Shown one piece after another: positions 26,747 to 35,866 of a stretch of DNA of 64,000 nt (positions within the stretch are counted from its first letter, which is position 1; every line of letters begins with the position of its first letter). The notes under the pieces were generated by a model. That model had not been told where the DNA came from. It worked only from the letters and a program-made list of their open reading frames with translations, and did not search any database. This DNA comes from an uncultured Flavobacterium sp. GTDB taxonomy: Bacteria > Bacteroidota > Bacteroidia > Flavobacteriales > Flavobacteriaceae. Made by a program: the position numbers and the translations under genes. The stretch lies in assembly GCA_937773775.1 (NCBI GenBank), contig CALJVL010000015.1:1-64000 (forward strand), read 5' to 3'.

Positions 26747-27508
26747 TTATTCAGGGTTGTTATTTAATACGGTTGCTCTAAGGATATTCCTATGAGATAG
26801 TATAATAAGTAGTATCATTAAAATTAATGATACTGTAGAAGCACTTAAAGTCCCTAGGTCCAAGCCTCCCTTAGCAACAGGCTTTGTTAGAAAATCACCA
26901 AAAGTGGCTCCGAAAGGGCGGGTGAAGATGAAGGCTACCCAAAAAAGGATAATGTGATTGATCTTAGTCGCATAATGCAATAAAACAACAATGAGTATTA
27001 TACCAGCGGTAACGAATGCCCCATTCAAATAGCTTAAACCAACAACATCACTTAAGTAATCCCCAAAAGCGGTGCCTAAGCTATTCGAAATAAGGATGGC
27101 TATCCAGTAATAGATTTCCTTATTTCGATCCGTAATTGGATATACTTTTAAGTTTTTAAATTTTTTGTACCAAAGCATTAAAATCAGCACTAAGCCAGAA
27201 AACAGCAACAGACTCCCGACAGTATATCCTAATCGTAAAGTCCTATCAATAAAATCTGAGATTTCAGTTCCCAAAGTGGTAGTAGCGATAATAACCAACC
27301 AATAGAAAACGGGTATGTGTTTTTCAGCAGTCAACTGAATAGCTAGGACAAGCAGAAAGAAAACTAGAGTTACCAATAGGCCTATAGTATACCCAAGGTT
27401 TAGTGTTTGGGCTATATAGTCTCCTAAAGTTTCTCCTAAGGTGGTTGCAACAATTTTCATGAGCCAAAACAGTAAGCTCATTTTAGCGACTTTATTTATT
27501 TTTTCCAT
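26747..27508 (-). CDS. COG4705-type membrane protein with four DUF347 repeats
   Basis: This 253-residue protein contains four repeats of a two-helix unit, each starting with a motif like TTLGETLGDYIAQTLNLGY, TTLGTEISDFIDRTLRLGY, NSLGTAFGDYLSDVVGLSY and RPFGATFGDFLTKPVAKG. The repeated G-(D/E)-x-(L/I)-x-D pattern in the membrane suggests conserved acidic sites, perhaps for ions. This is an uncharacterised membrane family sometimes linked to manganese or acid resistance by name only. It is first in an operon with the DUF1003 gene. Confidence 0.85.
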   Translation of the reverse strand: MEKINKVAKMSLLFWLMKIVATTLGETLGDYIAQTLNLGYTIGLLVTLVFFLLVLAIQLTAEKHIPVFYWLVIIATTTLGTEISDFIDRTLRLGYTVGSLLLFSGLVLILMLWYKKFKNLKVYPITDRNKEIYYWIAILISNSLGTAFGDYLSDVVGLSYLNGAFVTAGIILIVVLLHYATKINHIILFWVAFIFTRPFGATFGDFLTKPVAKGGLDLGTLSASTVSLILMILLIILSHRNILRATVLNNNPE

Positions 27509-27749
27509 TGGGCATTTTATATACTTTCAAGATTCTTGCTCGCTCATTCAGTGATTAGGTTAGCCATCGTTCAATTAGTAAATATAGTTTAAACTTAGGT
27601 TTGTTAAATTAATTTTTAATTAAGAATATTTCTCGCGATAGAGTAGTTAAGTAGATTTTTCTGTACTCTGTCTATTTTGCTAGAGTTCAAAAAATTCGTT
27701 GTCTAGGGTCAATTAAGTTGGTATTTATGCGAAAGACAGATTGAATACA

Positions 27750-28325
27750 TTAATTGGATGGTCTCTCTGCTTCAATTATAGTAAGTAAGGACTGTAGAAT
27801 GCCCTGTCCTTCGGTCCAATACTCTAATTGTGAGTCCGAGTTGAGATGACCTTTTGGTCCAATGTTAACGAAAGCGCTTCCCCATTGTTTGGCTAGAAAC
27901 TGGGCTCTTTCTACCGAAATATAAGGGTCGTTTGAGCTCGTTACCACTATGGAGGGATAATCTAATTCTAATAGTGGAATAGTAGAGAAGTTCCAAGTCT
28001 CTTCTGGAGTATGACTGCGGGAGTCCACATCTGCTGGGGCGACAAGTAAAGCGCCAGCTATTTTTTGAGTATTGTTAGTTGTTGACCAATGTGCTACTAA
28101 AACTGCCGCCAGACTGTGTGCTACAATGATAATTTTGCCGTCGATAGCTGCAATTACATCGTTGAGCTTGCTTAACCAATCTGGTAAAACAGGTCGATCC
28201 CAGTCATTTTGAATAACTTTTCGGGAGTTTTCATATTTATTCAGCCAATAGTTCTGCCAGTGTTCCTTTCCCGGGTCCCCCAATCCGGGAACGATCAAAA
28301 GAGTGTGCTTTATGCTAGTATTCAT
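27750..28325 (-). CDS. RBBP9/YdeN-type alpha/beta hydrolase
   Basis: This 191-residue serine hydrolase opens TLLIVPGLGDPGKEHWQNYW, the RBBP9/YdeN signature. The nucleophile elbow is VAHSLAAVLVAHW (Ser in AHSLA), the acid is probably in SSNDPYIS, and the His is in GPKGHLNSDS. Substrate unknown. It is monocistronic; downstream lies a long intergenic region, and upstream is the broken CHAD gene on the same strand. Confidence 0.88.
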   Translation of the reverse strand: MNTSIKHTLLIVPGLGDPGKEHWQNYWLNKYENSRKVIQNDWDRPVLPDWLSKLNDVIAAIDGKIIIVAHSLAAVLVAHWSTTNNTQKIAGALLVAPADVDSRSHTPEETWNFSTIPLLELDYPSIVVTSSNDPYISVERAQFLAKQWGSAFVNIGPKGHLNSDSQLEYWTEGQGILQSLLTIIEAERPSN

Positions 28326-28398
28326 TTTTATATCATTTATTGCGTTCTACCTCTGGTAGTATTAGAAAATATTTTGAATGAGTAGAAATGTAATTTTT

Positions 28399-29170
28399 TT
28401 ATTCTAATTCGAGAATAGCCAATTTTATTTCCTTCAAAAATACATTGTTTTCAGCAGCTATTTTTATTTTTAAGGATTCAAGTCAAGTAATTTTTTCCGT
28501 ATTAATTTTAGCTTCGTCGATTGTTTTTTGTAGTTGTATAATTGTAAACGCGCCATCATTCCAGCTGCCGAGTAATTCAGTCAATCTCTTTTCTTTTTGG
28601 AGTTTTTTGGTTTCTATTTTTCAAAAGTAAGTTCATCTTATTGTAATAATAGACTTTCGGTCACTTACGCAGCTCATGTAGCTGTTCTTTTTGCAAATTG
28701 TCCTAACTAAGAAAAATTTTTATTTCGCCCCTCTTTTTTATTAGGTAGCTATTTACTTTTTTACGATCCATTTCGGATAAGAAGGGAATACTTTTTTTGT
28801 ATTGATTTTTTAGCTGCTTGGCAGTTTTGTAGCTTAGCAAAGAAAAAAAAGTTTTTTTCTTTAAACTGTTGTCTTCATAAATTTGAACGCTGCTCTAAAA
28901 GTAAATTGTATTCTTGTTACTTTTTAAAAGTGGCTTCTTCGATCTGAAGATCTCGTACTTTCCCTGCTTGTTTAAAAGTAGTTTAATCACTTTTTTTCTT
29001 CTGAATTTTTTAGAGGAAAACTCGATCAAATCAAAGAGGGCGTTTAGTTTTTTTAGTTCAACACGAAGTTGATGAAAAGTGCTGGGGGTATATTTTTTTT
29101 CGGACTTTTCTAGTAGGGATAGAAGAGCTTTTTTTCTAGTAACAAAACATGTTGTGAGTGCTTTTATCAA
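28399..29170 (-). pseudogene. Degenerate CHAD-domain protein gene
   Basis: The 5' part (28895-29170) encodes a CHAD start: TPSTFHQLRVELKKLNALFDLIEF is the conserved histidine-bearing helix. Further along the minus strand the frame changes near 28880-28900, and the rest is readable as LLSYKTAKQLKNQYKKSI, DNLQKEQLHELRK and RLTELLGSWNDGAFTI, with internal stops and frameshifts up to a TAA at 28399. Total length (about 257 codons) equals an intact CHAD protein. CHAD proteins bind polyphosphate. The gene is clearly inactive. Recognition of the downstream parts is from the order of conserved blocks. Confidence 0.65.
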
Positions 29171-29407
29171 TTAAAATTCATTCTTTTACTTAAAAGATCA
29201 TCTTTTCTTGGAGCATTTTCAAGATCTAATACTTCTCAAAACTATTCGGGTAAAAAGCGGTCCTAGTGATTAAAGCATTTTCTGGCACTATCAAATTTAA
29301 CAAATTAAATATAGGAAACCTATAAATTCAATCGGTCACTGAATTCTCGTATTTTACAAAGATTCAATGGCGACAGTTATTTTAAAAATCATATATTAGT
29401 AAAAAAA

Positions 29408-30232
29408 ATGCGTTTTATCTTTGTCATATTTGTATTGTTATTAGCGAGCTGCAGCTCCAAAAAGTTTAAGGATGTTTCTTATTTGTCTGATTCCAATAGT
29501 GAAATGGCGAATAGTCCGAAAATGAATGTATTTGTTCCCAGAAATTCTAAGGCAGAGCAAGGCCCAGTTCTGATTTTCGTACATGGTGGTAATTGGAACA
29601 GCGGACGGAAAGGAACATATGATTTGTTAGGAAGGAATTTTGCGAAAAAGGGTGTGGTTACTATTATTCCGGACTATATTTTGAGTCCAAATGCAGATTA
29701 TGATGGCATGACTCAGCAAATTGCTGCCGTTATCCAATGGGCAAAAGACAGTGTTAGCAAATATAACGGAAATCCAAATGAAATTTTTATAACAGGTCAT
29801 TCTGCAGGAGGTCAATTGGGTGCTTTGGCGGTGATGAACCCAAAATACGGGATTGACGCCTCTAGTATTGCAGGAATTATCTTCAATGATGCAGCAGGCC
29901 TCGATATGAAACGCTATCTGATGGAAAATCCGCCAACAGTAGTGGATAACTATTTAATTACTTGGACAAAAAACCCAGACAATTGGCAGCAAGCCTCCCC
30001 CATTTACTTCATAAATAAAGATACACCTCCCTTTTTAATTTACATAGGTGATAAAACCTATGCGTCAATAAAAAAGGGAAACAGTAATTTTATTTCAGCT
30101 CTGCATCCTTTTCAGTCTAATGTTACTCCCATTCATTTAAACAAAAAACATGTACCTATGGTAACACAGTATTTCTGGCCATGGAGTAATCGTTTTGCTG
30201 AGGTTATAGAATTTATGAATACTAATAAATAG
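29408..30232 (+). CDS. Alpha/beta hydrolase lipoprotein (carboxylesterase-like)
   Basis: This 274-residue lipoprotein has a lipobox LLLASC with Cys15. The oxyanion-hole motif is IFVHGGNWNSG and the nucleophile elbow ITGHSAGGQLGALA. LNKKHVPMVTQY carries the likely catalytic His. The layout matches bacterial esterases of the BD-FAE/kynurenine formamidase-like group. Its location is outside the inner membrane. The substrate cannot be read. It is a single gene, with the broken L,D-transpeptidase gene converging 13 bases away. Confidence 0.85.
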   Translation: MRFIFVIFVLLLASCSSKKFKDVSYLSDSNSEMANSPKMNVFVPRNSKAEQGPVLIFVHGGNWNSGRKGTYDLLGRNFAKKGVVTIIPDYILSPNADYDGMTQQIAAVIQWAKDSVSKYNGNPNEIFITGHSAGGQLGALAVMNPKYGIDASSIAGIIFNDAAGLDMKRYLMENPPTVVDNYLITWTKNPDNWQQASPIYFINKDTPPFLIYIGDKTYASIKKGNSNFISALHPFQSNVTPIHLNKKHVPMVTQYFWPWSNRFAEVIEFMNTNK

Positions 30233-30245
30233 CAATTAGATTTGC

Positions 30246-31100
30246 TTATTTGATACTTTTAGTGGACTTTCTAATCTCTTGTTCTGATAGAATTTCGGTT
30301 AAGAAGGGGGAGGTTATTTCGTCTATTTCATCTTCAGTGATATCCAATGCCTTCGCATTTGCAGTTAACTGCAACCACGGTTTTGGAGCGTCAAAATCGT
30401 AGGAGCCAAAAACGATTACTGGAGTTCCTTTTACTTTTACATTTTCAGCGTCTGCTAATACCCATGCATCTGCCCAACCATAAAGATAGCGGGCATCTTT
30501 TTCCTGCCGTCGTAAACAGGAATGTGAGGCAGGATAACTAGGTAAACTGTATTGGTGCCATCCTATGCCCTCCTTGTTTTCCACATTAAAATTCCAACGC
30601 AAATCCCACTCATCGTTAAAGGTACTTATGGTTTGTTCAGCTTTCCAGTTAGTGTAAAAAAGGCCGGTAGGGGTGGGGTCTTTTTTTCGGCCCATATTAG
30701 TTGGCCCAGTATGTACTAACTCCCCATTTTCATAGGCGGCAAAGGTTTGCGTAGAGTAATAAAAATAGACGATCTTATCAACATCCTCTATAGATGGGAT
30801 ATGAAGGGGAAAAGGCAGATAAAACTCAATATCACCGCTAAAATCCGCAGGGATAATTACAGAATCCATTTTCGTGAAATTTGCTTTATAGGTTCTGTTA
30901 AGTGCCATGCTAATACGCATTTTGGAATCGTCCTAACCATTTTTTTCTAACCACTGCTTCGTGTTCTCAAAGGTGTAAGAAGTCGTTTTTGGCTCTTTTC
31001 GTTCTCGTACTGGTGCTTTCTTAGTGGTTTGTGCAAATTCATTTTGCTTACACGCTAATGAAATTGCCATAATGGTAAAAAGAAGAATTAATTTTTTCAT
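30246..31100 (-). pseudogene. L,D-transpeptidase (YkuD) gene interrupted by an amber stop
   Basis: From an ATG at 31100 the frame encodes a lipoprotein signal (MKKLILLFTIMAISLACKQ) and a basic linker, then a TAG at 30933-30935 in WLEKNG-stop. The same frame then continues through MRISMALNRTYK for 224 residues to 30246. That part has the YkuD domain: YYSTQTFAAYENGELVHTGP, PTPTGLFYTNWKA and the active-site region YPASHSCLRRQ with the catalytic Cys. The enzyme would cross-link peptidoglycan or anchor proteins. The catalytic domain is intact, but the signal is separated from it by the stop, so export would fail without readthrough. A sequencing error is possible. Confidence 0.75.
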
Positions 31101-31343
31101 AGCTAATTTGTATGCTACAAAATTGGCACTTTTAATTAGCTAATGTATTATACAATTATTGCAATATGTTGCTTTATTTACAGATTGCAACAGCTATGAA
31201 TTCGGTTTAACCGCTTTATAGTTTTACGCACGTTTTTTTTTTGACCATTTTTTATTTTGAAGGTAGGGTAAACTACTTTATAGTTGTCTTACTATTGAAG
31301 TCAAGAATAGAAACGGTAGTATACTATCATTAAAACTTAAATT

Positions 31344-31814
31344 ATGAAAACTATTAAAACGATATCAGCAATACTATTTTTTGGAGCTCTCGCTAATCTA
31401 AATGCGCAAGAAGCTAAACTCTCAGAAGAAACAGAAGTAAATACAAATCAAGAAAAATTGTCGTATTACGAGCAAAGAGGAGCCGAAGATGCAAATTACG
31501 AGGTCCAATTTAAAGCCGAAAGTAAAAGAGGTGAAGCATCGTTTTGGAACGAGCAAGAAAACTACGAAAGAGAGTTGAAGGAAGATAATAGACGTGCATA
31601 CCGGGCTTATATGCAAGGAAAAAAAGAGGCTTATGCAGAGCACCATCATGATTGTGATGAGCACCACTACCATAGTGATTCATTTTACCAGCATGCAGGA
31701 TTTTATTATTACGAATACGATCGTCGCAATTACGAAAGAAGCCCTAGAAGAAGTTCCTCTGTTAATACACAAATCGGAGTGTCTGCGCCAAGTGTGCGAC
31801 TAGGACTTTTTTAA
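31344..31814 (+). CDS. Small secreted His/Tyr-rich protein of unknown function
   Basis: This 156-residue protein has a signal peptide (ending LANLNAQ). The mature part is highly charged, with repeated aromatic/acidic stretches and a His-rich segment (YAEHHHDCDEHHYHSD) that could bind metal, then YYYEYDRRNYERSPRRSSS and an end APSVRLGLF. I do not recognise the family. A decayed second copy lies at 36976-37371 with the same block order. A terminator follows directly. Confidence 0.6.
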   Translation: MKTIKTISAILFFGALANLNAQEAKLSEETEVNTNQEKLSYYEQRGAEDANYEVQFKAESKRGEASFWNEQENYERELKEDNRRAYRAYMQGKKEAYAEHHHDCDEHHYHSDSFYQHAGFYYYEYDRRNYERSPRRSSSVNTQIGVSAPSVRLGLF

Positions 31815-31831
31815 AAAGTTATGATTGGCAA

Positions 31832-31873
31832 TAAAAAAACCGCTCTTTCTTAAGTAGGAAGCAGCGGTTTTTA
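31832..31873 (+). terminator. Rho-independent terminator
   Basis: AAAAACCGCT pairs with AGCGGTTTTT around a 20-base loop, 17 bases after the stop codon of the small secreted protein. Confidence 0.75.
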
Positions 31874-32251
31874 TGGAAGCGGTTTTTCAATATGTAATTT
31901 TATTCTTTAACTAGTGTTCGAGCTATTTGTTGCTAACGGTTAGTATAAGGATAGTAGCCGAGTGCGTGACACTTTCCTGTCAAATCACACAAAAGTTGAA
32001 ACTAGCTACAACCATTGAATTTACCCCTGGTCCACTATTTTTTTTTTAGGTGCTGTTATGCCTTCGCTGTTCTCTTTCTTTCTTAATATATCTGTCCAAT
32101 CCATAATTATTTCGGACGTACCTTATTATTGTTTTTCAAGTCAATTAACATTAGTCGTTATTCGTAGTTCGTGAAAATAAAATGGTGCTGTTTAAAAAAT
32201 AATTTACTCCAAATTAATTTCTAAAAATGTATTGTTGTCTTGTGAGATAAC
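31874..32251. other. Intergenic stretch without recognised gene
   Basis: About 380 bases, frames blocked on both strands. I see no defensible RNA gene or repeat. Confidence 0.4.
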
Positions 32252-32650
32252 TTATATTGGTTTAATGATCTCTATCAGTTTTTCTTTGGTAATGGGTTTA
32301 ATAATATAGTCGGTAACAGCACTTATGCTTTTTGCCCTAACAATATCAAAAGGAGATATGGAAGATGAAACAATATAAATATCGATTTTCCTGCTGAGCT
32401 TTGGCATCAATACAAGGTATTCTTCAAGAAAATCCCAACCATCCATTATGGGCATTGACAGGTCAAGAAGGATGATTTCAGGTAGGGAATCTGGATTGTC
32501 AATATTTTCCTTTAAGAAATTTATGGCATCTAATCCGTTGCCAAAAACGTTAATTAAGTTAATAAGATTCGTCTGCTGGATGATTTTTTTTGTTAGGAAA
32601 ACAAAGAGTTCATCATCGTCAATAATTTATAGAGTTCTAATAAGGTTCAT
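32252..32650 (-). pseudogene. Response regulator (REC domain only) with early nonsense codon
   Basis: From an ATG at 32650 the frame reads MNLIRTL, then a TAA at 32627-32629, then IIDDDELFVFL... through a complete receiver domain to 32252. Conserved residues are present: the acidic pair in IDDDE, the phospho-acceptor Asp in ILLDLSMP, the Ser in VSSSIS, and Lys in IIKPITKE. Only the single stop at codon 8 breaks it, and no in-frame ATG lies between the stop and the first beta strand. Its ATG overlaps the stop of the histidine kinase gene (ATGA), so both form a two-component operon. A sequencing error or a rare start codon remain possible. Confidence 0.75.
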
Positions 32651-34173
32651 GTGTTTTTTGCTTTAAATTTAATAAAGAAAGTACTGCCTTTGCCGAGGGC
32701 ACTTTCAGCCCATATTTTTCCACCCATTGCATCTATTTGAGTTTTTGTTATGAATAAACCGAACCCCTTTGCATCGGGATGCAAATGAAAGGTTTTTCTT
32801 ATTTTGAAAAGTTTGTCTTTATTCCTTATTAAGTCTATTCCCAAACCATTGTCGGCAATTGATAATACAATGGCGCCATTTATTTTTTCGGTTTTAATTT
32901 TAATAACAGGTTTTCTATCGGATGATTTATATTTTAATGCGTTACTGATAAGATTTGTAAAAATACTGTCCAAATATTTCTGTGGAAAAGATATTTCAGA
33001 AACATCATTGAAATTTATTTGTATATCTGCATTGTACAAATTAATTTGTGCTTCAAATCCAATAAGAACACTTTCTAAGCAGTCTTTTAGAATTATATTT
33101 TCAGTTTTAATTTCTCTATCTTGCCTTACTTGAAGAGATTCCACTAATTCGTTAAAGACTTCATTTAAATGGTTGATTACAGTTTTAATTTTCCCAAACA
33201 TTTCTTTACTTTCCTCTTCATTTACTTCAATGAAATCAACCAACATACTCATGTTTACAAGCGGCGCTCTTAAATTATGAGAAACAATGTTACAGAAATC
33301 GATCAGTTGTGTATTCGTAAATTCTAACTCGTGGGTACGTTCAACTATTTTCTGTTCTAGTTCATCCTTGAACTTTCGCAGATCAAATTCAGATTTAACA
33401 AGTTTTTTATTTGATGCGACTGCCTCTTTTGCTCTATTTTCTTTTTCTTGATTTTGAAAAATCAGTTCTTTATTTGCAATTGCTAATTCCGATGCTCGAT
33501 TTTCTTTTTCTTTATTTTGAAAAATTAGTTCTTTATTCGCAATTGCTAGTTCCGAGGCTCGATTTTCTTTTTCTTGATTTTGGAAAATCAGTTCTTTATT
33601 TGCAATTGCTAATTCCGAGGCTCTATTTTCTTTTTCTTGATTTTGGAAAATCAGTTCTTTATTTGCAATTACTAATTCCGAGGCTCGATTTTCTTTTTCT
33701 TGATTTTGAAAAATCACTTCTTTATTCGCAATTGCTAATTCCGCGGCTCGATTTTCTTTTTCTTGATTTTGGAAAATCAGTTCTTTATTTGCAATTGCTA
33801 ATTCCGAGGCTCGATTTTCTTTTTCTTTATTTTGAAAAATCAGTTCTTTATTTGCAATTGCTAATTCCGAGGCTCGGTTTTCTTTTTCTTGATTTTGGAA
33901 AATCAGTTCTTCGTTTGCAATTGCTAATTCCGATGCTCGATTTTCTTTTTCTTTATTTTGAAAAATCAGTTCTTTATTTGCAATTGCTAATTCCGAGGCT
34001 CGATTTTCTTTTTCTTTATTTTGAAAAATCAGTTCTTTATTTGCAATTGCTAATTCCGATGCTCGATTTTCTTTTTCTTTATTTTGAAAATTCAGTTCAT
34101 TTTTAACGCCACTTAATTTTATATCAAGTTCCTTAATAATAGCATCTAGTCTCTTCGTTTCTTTTGTCATCAT
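32647..34173 (-). CDS. Sensor histidine kinase with an 11-fold repeated coiled-coil linker
   Basis: This 508-residue cytoplasmic kinase has no membrane helix. Residues 26-256 are eleven copies of a 21-residue unit (consensus ELIFQNKEKENRASELAIANK), exactly three heptads each, so a continuous coiled coil is likely. The HisKA box FCNIVSHNLRAPLVNM follows with the phospho-accepting His, then the HATPase motifs NALKYKSS, ADNGLGID and GFGLFITK. Copies of this repeat occur in other Bacteroidota kinases; eleven nearly identical units are many. The input signal is not evident. The kinase gene overlaps the broken response-regulator gene by 4 bases. A start one codon later is equally possible. Confidence 0.88.
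   Translation of the reverse strand: MMTKETKRLDAIIKELDIKLSGVKNELNFQNKEKENRASELAIANKELIFQNKEKENRASELAIANKELIFQNKEKENRASELAIANEELIFQNQEKENRASELAIANKELIFQNKEKENRASELAIANKELIFQNQEKENRAAELAIANKEVIFQNQEKENRASELVIANKELIFQNQEKENRASELAIANKELIFQNQEKENRASELAIANKELIFQNKEKENRASELAIANKELIFQNQEKENRAKEAVASNKKLVKSEFDLRKFKDELEQKIVERTHELEFTNTQLIDFCNIVSHNLRAPLVNMSMLVDFIEVNEEESKEMFGKIKTVINHLNEVFNELVESLQVRQDREIKTENIILKDCLESVLIGFEAQINLYNADIQINFNDVSEISFPQKYLDSIFTNLISNALKYKSSDRKPVIKIKTEKINGAIVLSIADNGLGIDLIRNKDKLFKIRKTFHLHPDAKGFGLFITKTQIDAMGGKIWAESALGKGSTFFIKFKAKNT
33406..34098 (-). repeat. Eleven tandem 63-bp repeats inside the histidine kinase gene
   Basis: Eleven consecutive 63-bp units encode the 21-residue coiled-coil repeat. 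Units differ by a few bases (K/Q at position 7, occasional S/A, L/V). Because 63 is a multiple of three, gain or loss of units keeps the frame. A 231-codon open frame on the opposite strand is a by-product. Confidence 0.95.
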
Positions 34174-34693
34174 TTTTTCTGTCGAGTTGCTTTTTCGGTT
34201 ACGGTGTATTTACAATGAGGCATAACTATTAGACATGTGTGACTTTATCAAACATTATTTTATAGTAGTAAAAACATACTAACATCAAATATATAGTAAA
34301 AACTTCTATAATATGTTTTATTTGGGACGTAGTGTCATATTTAAAAAGAGTATTTATCGCCGGTAGTACTAATGCTAAGGACTAAGTATTCTCACATCGA
34401 TAAGTGGTCAGCGCTATTGCTTAATAGTTGTATGGTTGGGCTGTATTTGTGTAGCTGGCTTGTTGGCATTGCAAAGCTTATCATGCTAGTACTTTTTTTT
34501 GCGTTAAGGATAGCAGCGGTATCTCCCGCTTTAGAAAAACAAGACTTTTTTCAGCCGTAGTTTTTCTTATAGGGAATAAAGCGAACAGCCTGACCGCAGC
34601 TTTGGCGAAGGGGACGCCCAAATAATTTTTAGATTAAAAGCGGTTTTGGACGTGACCAGAAAAAGATATAGTGTACAGCTGGAATTCCCTCCC
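34174..34693. other. Intergenic stretch without recognised gene
   Basis: About 520 bases upstream of the kinase gene. A 62-codon plus-strand frame (34372-34560) has no family resemblance and I do not call it a gene. Confidence 0.4.
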
Positions 34694-34722
34694 AAAAAAA
34701 AACCAGGCCGAGACCTGGTTTA
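34694..34722 (-). terminator. Rho-independent terminator of the selU-selD operon
   Basis: On the minus strand AAACCAGGTCTCGGCCTGGTTT is followed by a run of T. It lies about 105 bases after the selD stop. Confidence 0.8.
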
Positions 34723-34825
34723 AATTATAACTTCTTGCCTGTATTAAATGTGTAACAAAGCTTTTTGGCCTTCAAGACGACGGTAAAGGGTTAGCAGACC
34801 TTATCTATATGCCCCTTTTTTACTT

Positions 34826-35860
34826 TTATTTAATATACACTAGTCTTTCTGACTTTTCTATTAGTTCTCCTATTGGTTCAGCATAAAGCCCCTTACTTTT
34901 TAGAATTGCTTCCACTTTTTGGGCAGCCTCTTTTTTGACAGCAATCAATAGTCCGCCACTAGTCTGAGGATCACATAAAATATGTCTTTGCTTTTCATCT
35001 TCAATGTTAAGCTTGTGACCATAACTGTCCCAGTTTCTCAGTGTACCACCAGGGACGCACTTTTTATCGATATAGTCATGAATCTCTTTGAAAACAGGCA
35101 CTTTGCTATAATTGACAATAGCAGACACATTGCTTCCTTCACAAACTTCTAGTAAATGGCCCATGAGTCCAAATCCAGTTACATCGGTTAAGGCGGTTAC
35201 TTCTTCCATTTCTGATAGCTCTAATCCAACATCATTTAAAATGATCATCGAATTAGCGGCAATGTCTTTATGTTCGTCTTCTAAAAGACCTTTCTTTTGT
35301 GCCGTAGCTAAAATTCCAACACCCAAAGGTTTAGTTAGATACAGGACACTTCCTGACTCTGCTTTATCATTACGTTTTAAATTAGAGATTACAACTGAGC
35401 CTGTAACTGCTAGTCCAAAAATAGGTTCTGGATTATCAATACTATGACCACCAGCAATTATTATTCCTGCATCAGCGCAGGCCTTTCTGCCGCCTTCCAT
35501 TACTTGAGCAGCCACTTCAGGGGCTAATTTATCAATGGGCCATCCCAGTATTGCAATTGCCATTAATGGTTTCCCCCCCATAGCATACACATCGCTTAAA
35601 GCATTAGTAGCTGCAATCCTACCAAAAGTGAAAGGGTCATCTACGATAGGCAAGAAAAAATCGGTAGTACTTATGATTCCCGTTCCATTTCCCATATCGT
35701 ACACCGCAGCATCATCTCTGGTATCGTTACCCACTAAGAGACGGTTGTCTTCCATTTTTGGGCTGTTCGATTCTAATATTGTAGTTAAGACTTTTGGTGA
35801 TAATTTGCATCCGCAGCCTGCACCGTGACTAAAACTTGTTAGTTTTATAGCTTCGTTCAT
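34826..35860 (-). CDS. selD: Selenide, water dikinase
   Basis: This 344-residue enzyme of normal length makes selenophosphate from selenide and ATP. The N-terminal loop [16 protein letters not shown] carries the catalytic Cys and Lys (Cys, not selenocysteine). The metal-binding region is [17 protein letters not shown], and [14 protein letters not shown] and [10 protein letters not shown] are conserved. It lies 6 bases after selU on the same strand. With selU as partner, its product is probably used for 2-selenouridine in tRNA; no selenocysteine genes are seen in this window. Confidence 0.95.
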   Translation of the reverse strand: MNEAIKLTSFSHGAGCGCKLSPKVLTTILESNSPKMEDNRLLVGNDTRDDAAVYDMGNGTGIISTTDFFLPIVDDPFTFGRIAATNALSDVYAMGGKPLMAIAILGWPIDKLAPEVAAQVMEGGRKACADAGIIIAGGHSIDNPEPIFGLAVTGSVVISNLKRNDKAESGSVLYLTKPLGVGILATAQKKGLLEDEHKDIAANSMIILNDVGLELSEMEEVTALTDVTGFGLMGHLLEVCEGSNVSAIVNYSKVPVFKEIHDYIDKKCVPGGTLRNWDSYGHKLNIEDEKQRHILCDPQTSGGLLIAVKKEAAQKVEAILKSKGLYAEPIGELIEKSERLVYIK

Positions 35861-35866
35861 TTTTAT

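Noticed and set aside
33406..34098. CRISPR array
   Set aside because: The repeats are 63 bp, contiguous, without unique spacers, and coding. No other spaced repeat array was seen in the window.
33411..34106. 231-codon open frame opposite the histidine kinase repeats
   Set aside because: It exists only because the 63-bp repeat lacks stops on that strand; the Leu/Phe-rich repeat is a mirror of the coiled-coil coding sequence.
34372..34560. 62-codon plus-strand frame upstream of the kinase
   Set aside because: No family resemblance, no neighbour support, and the length is within chance for this base composition.
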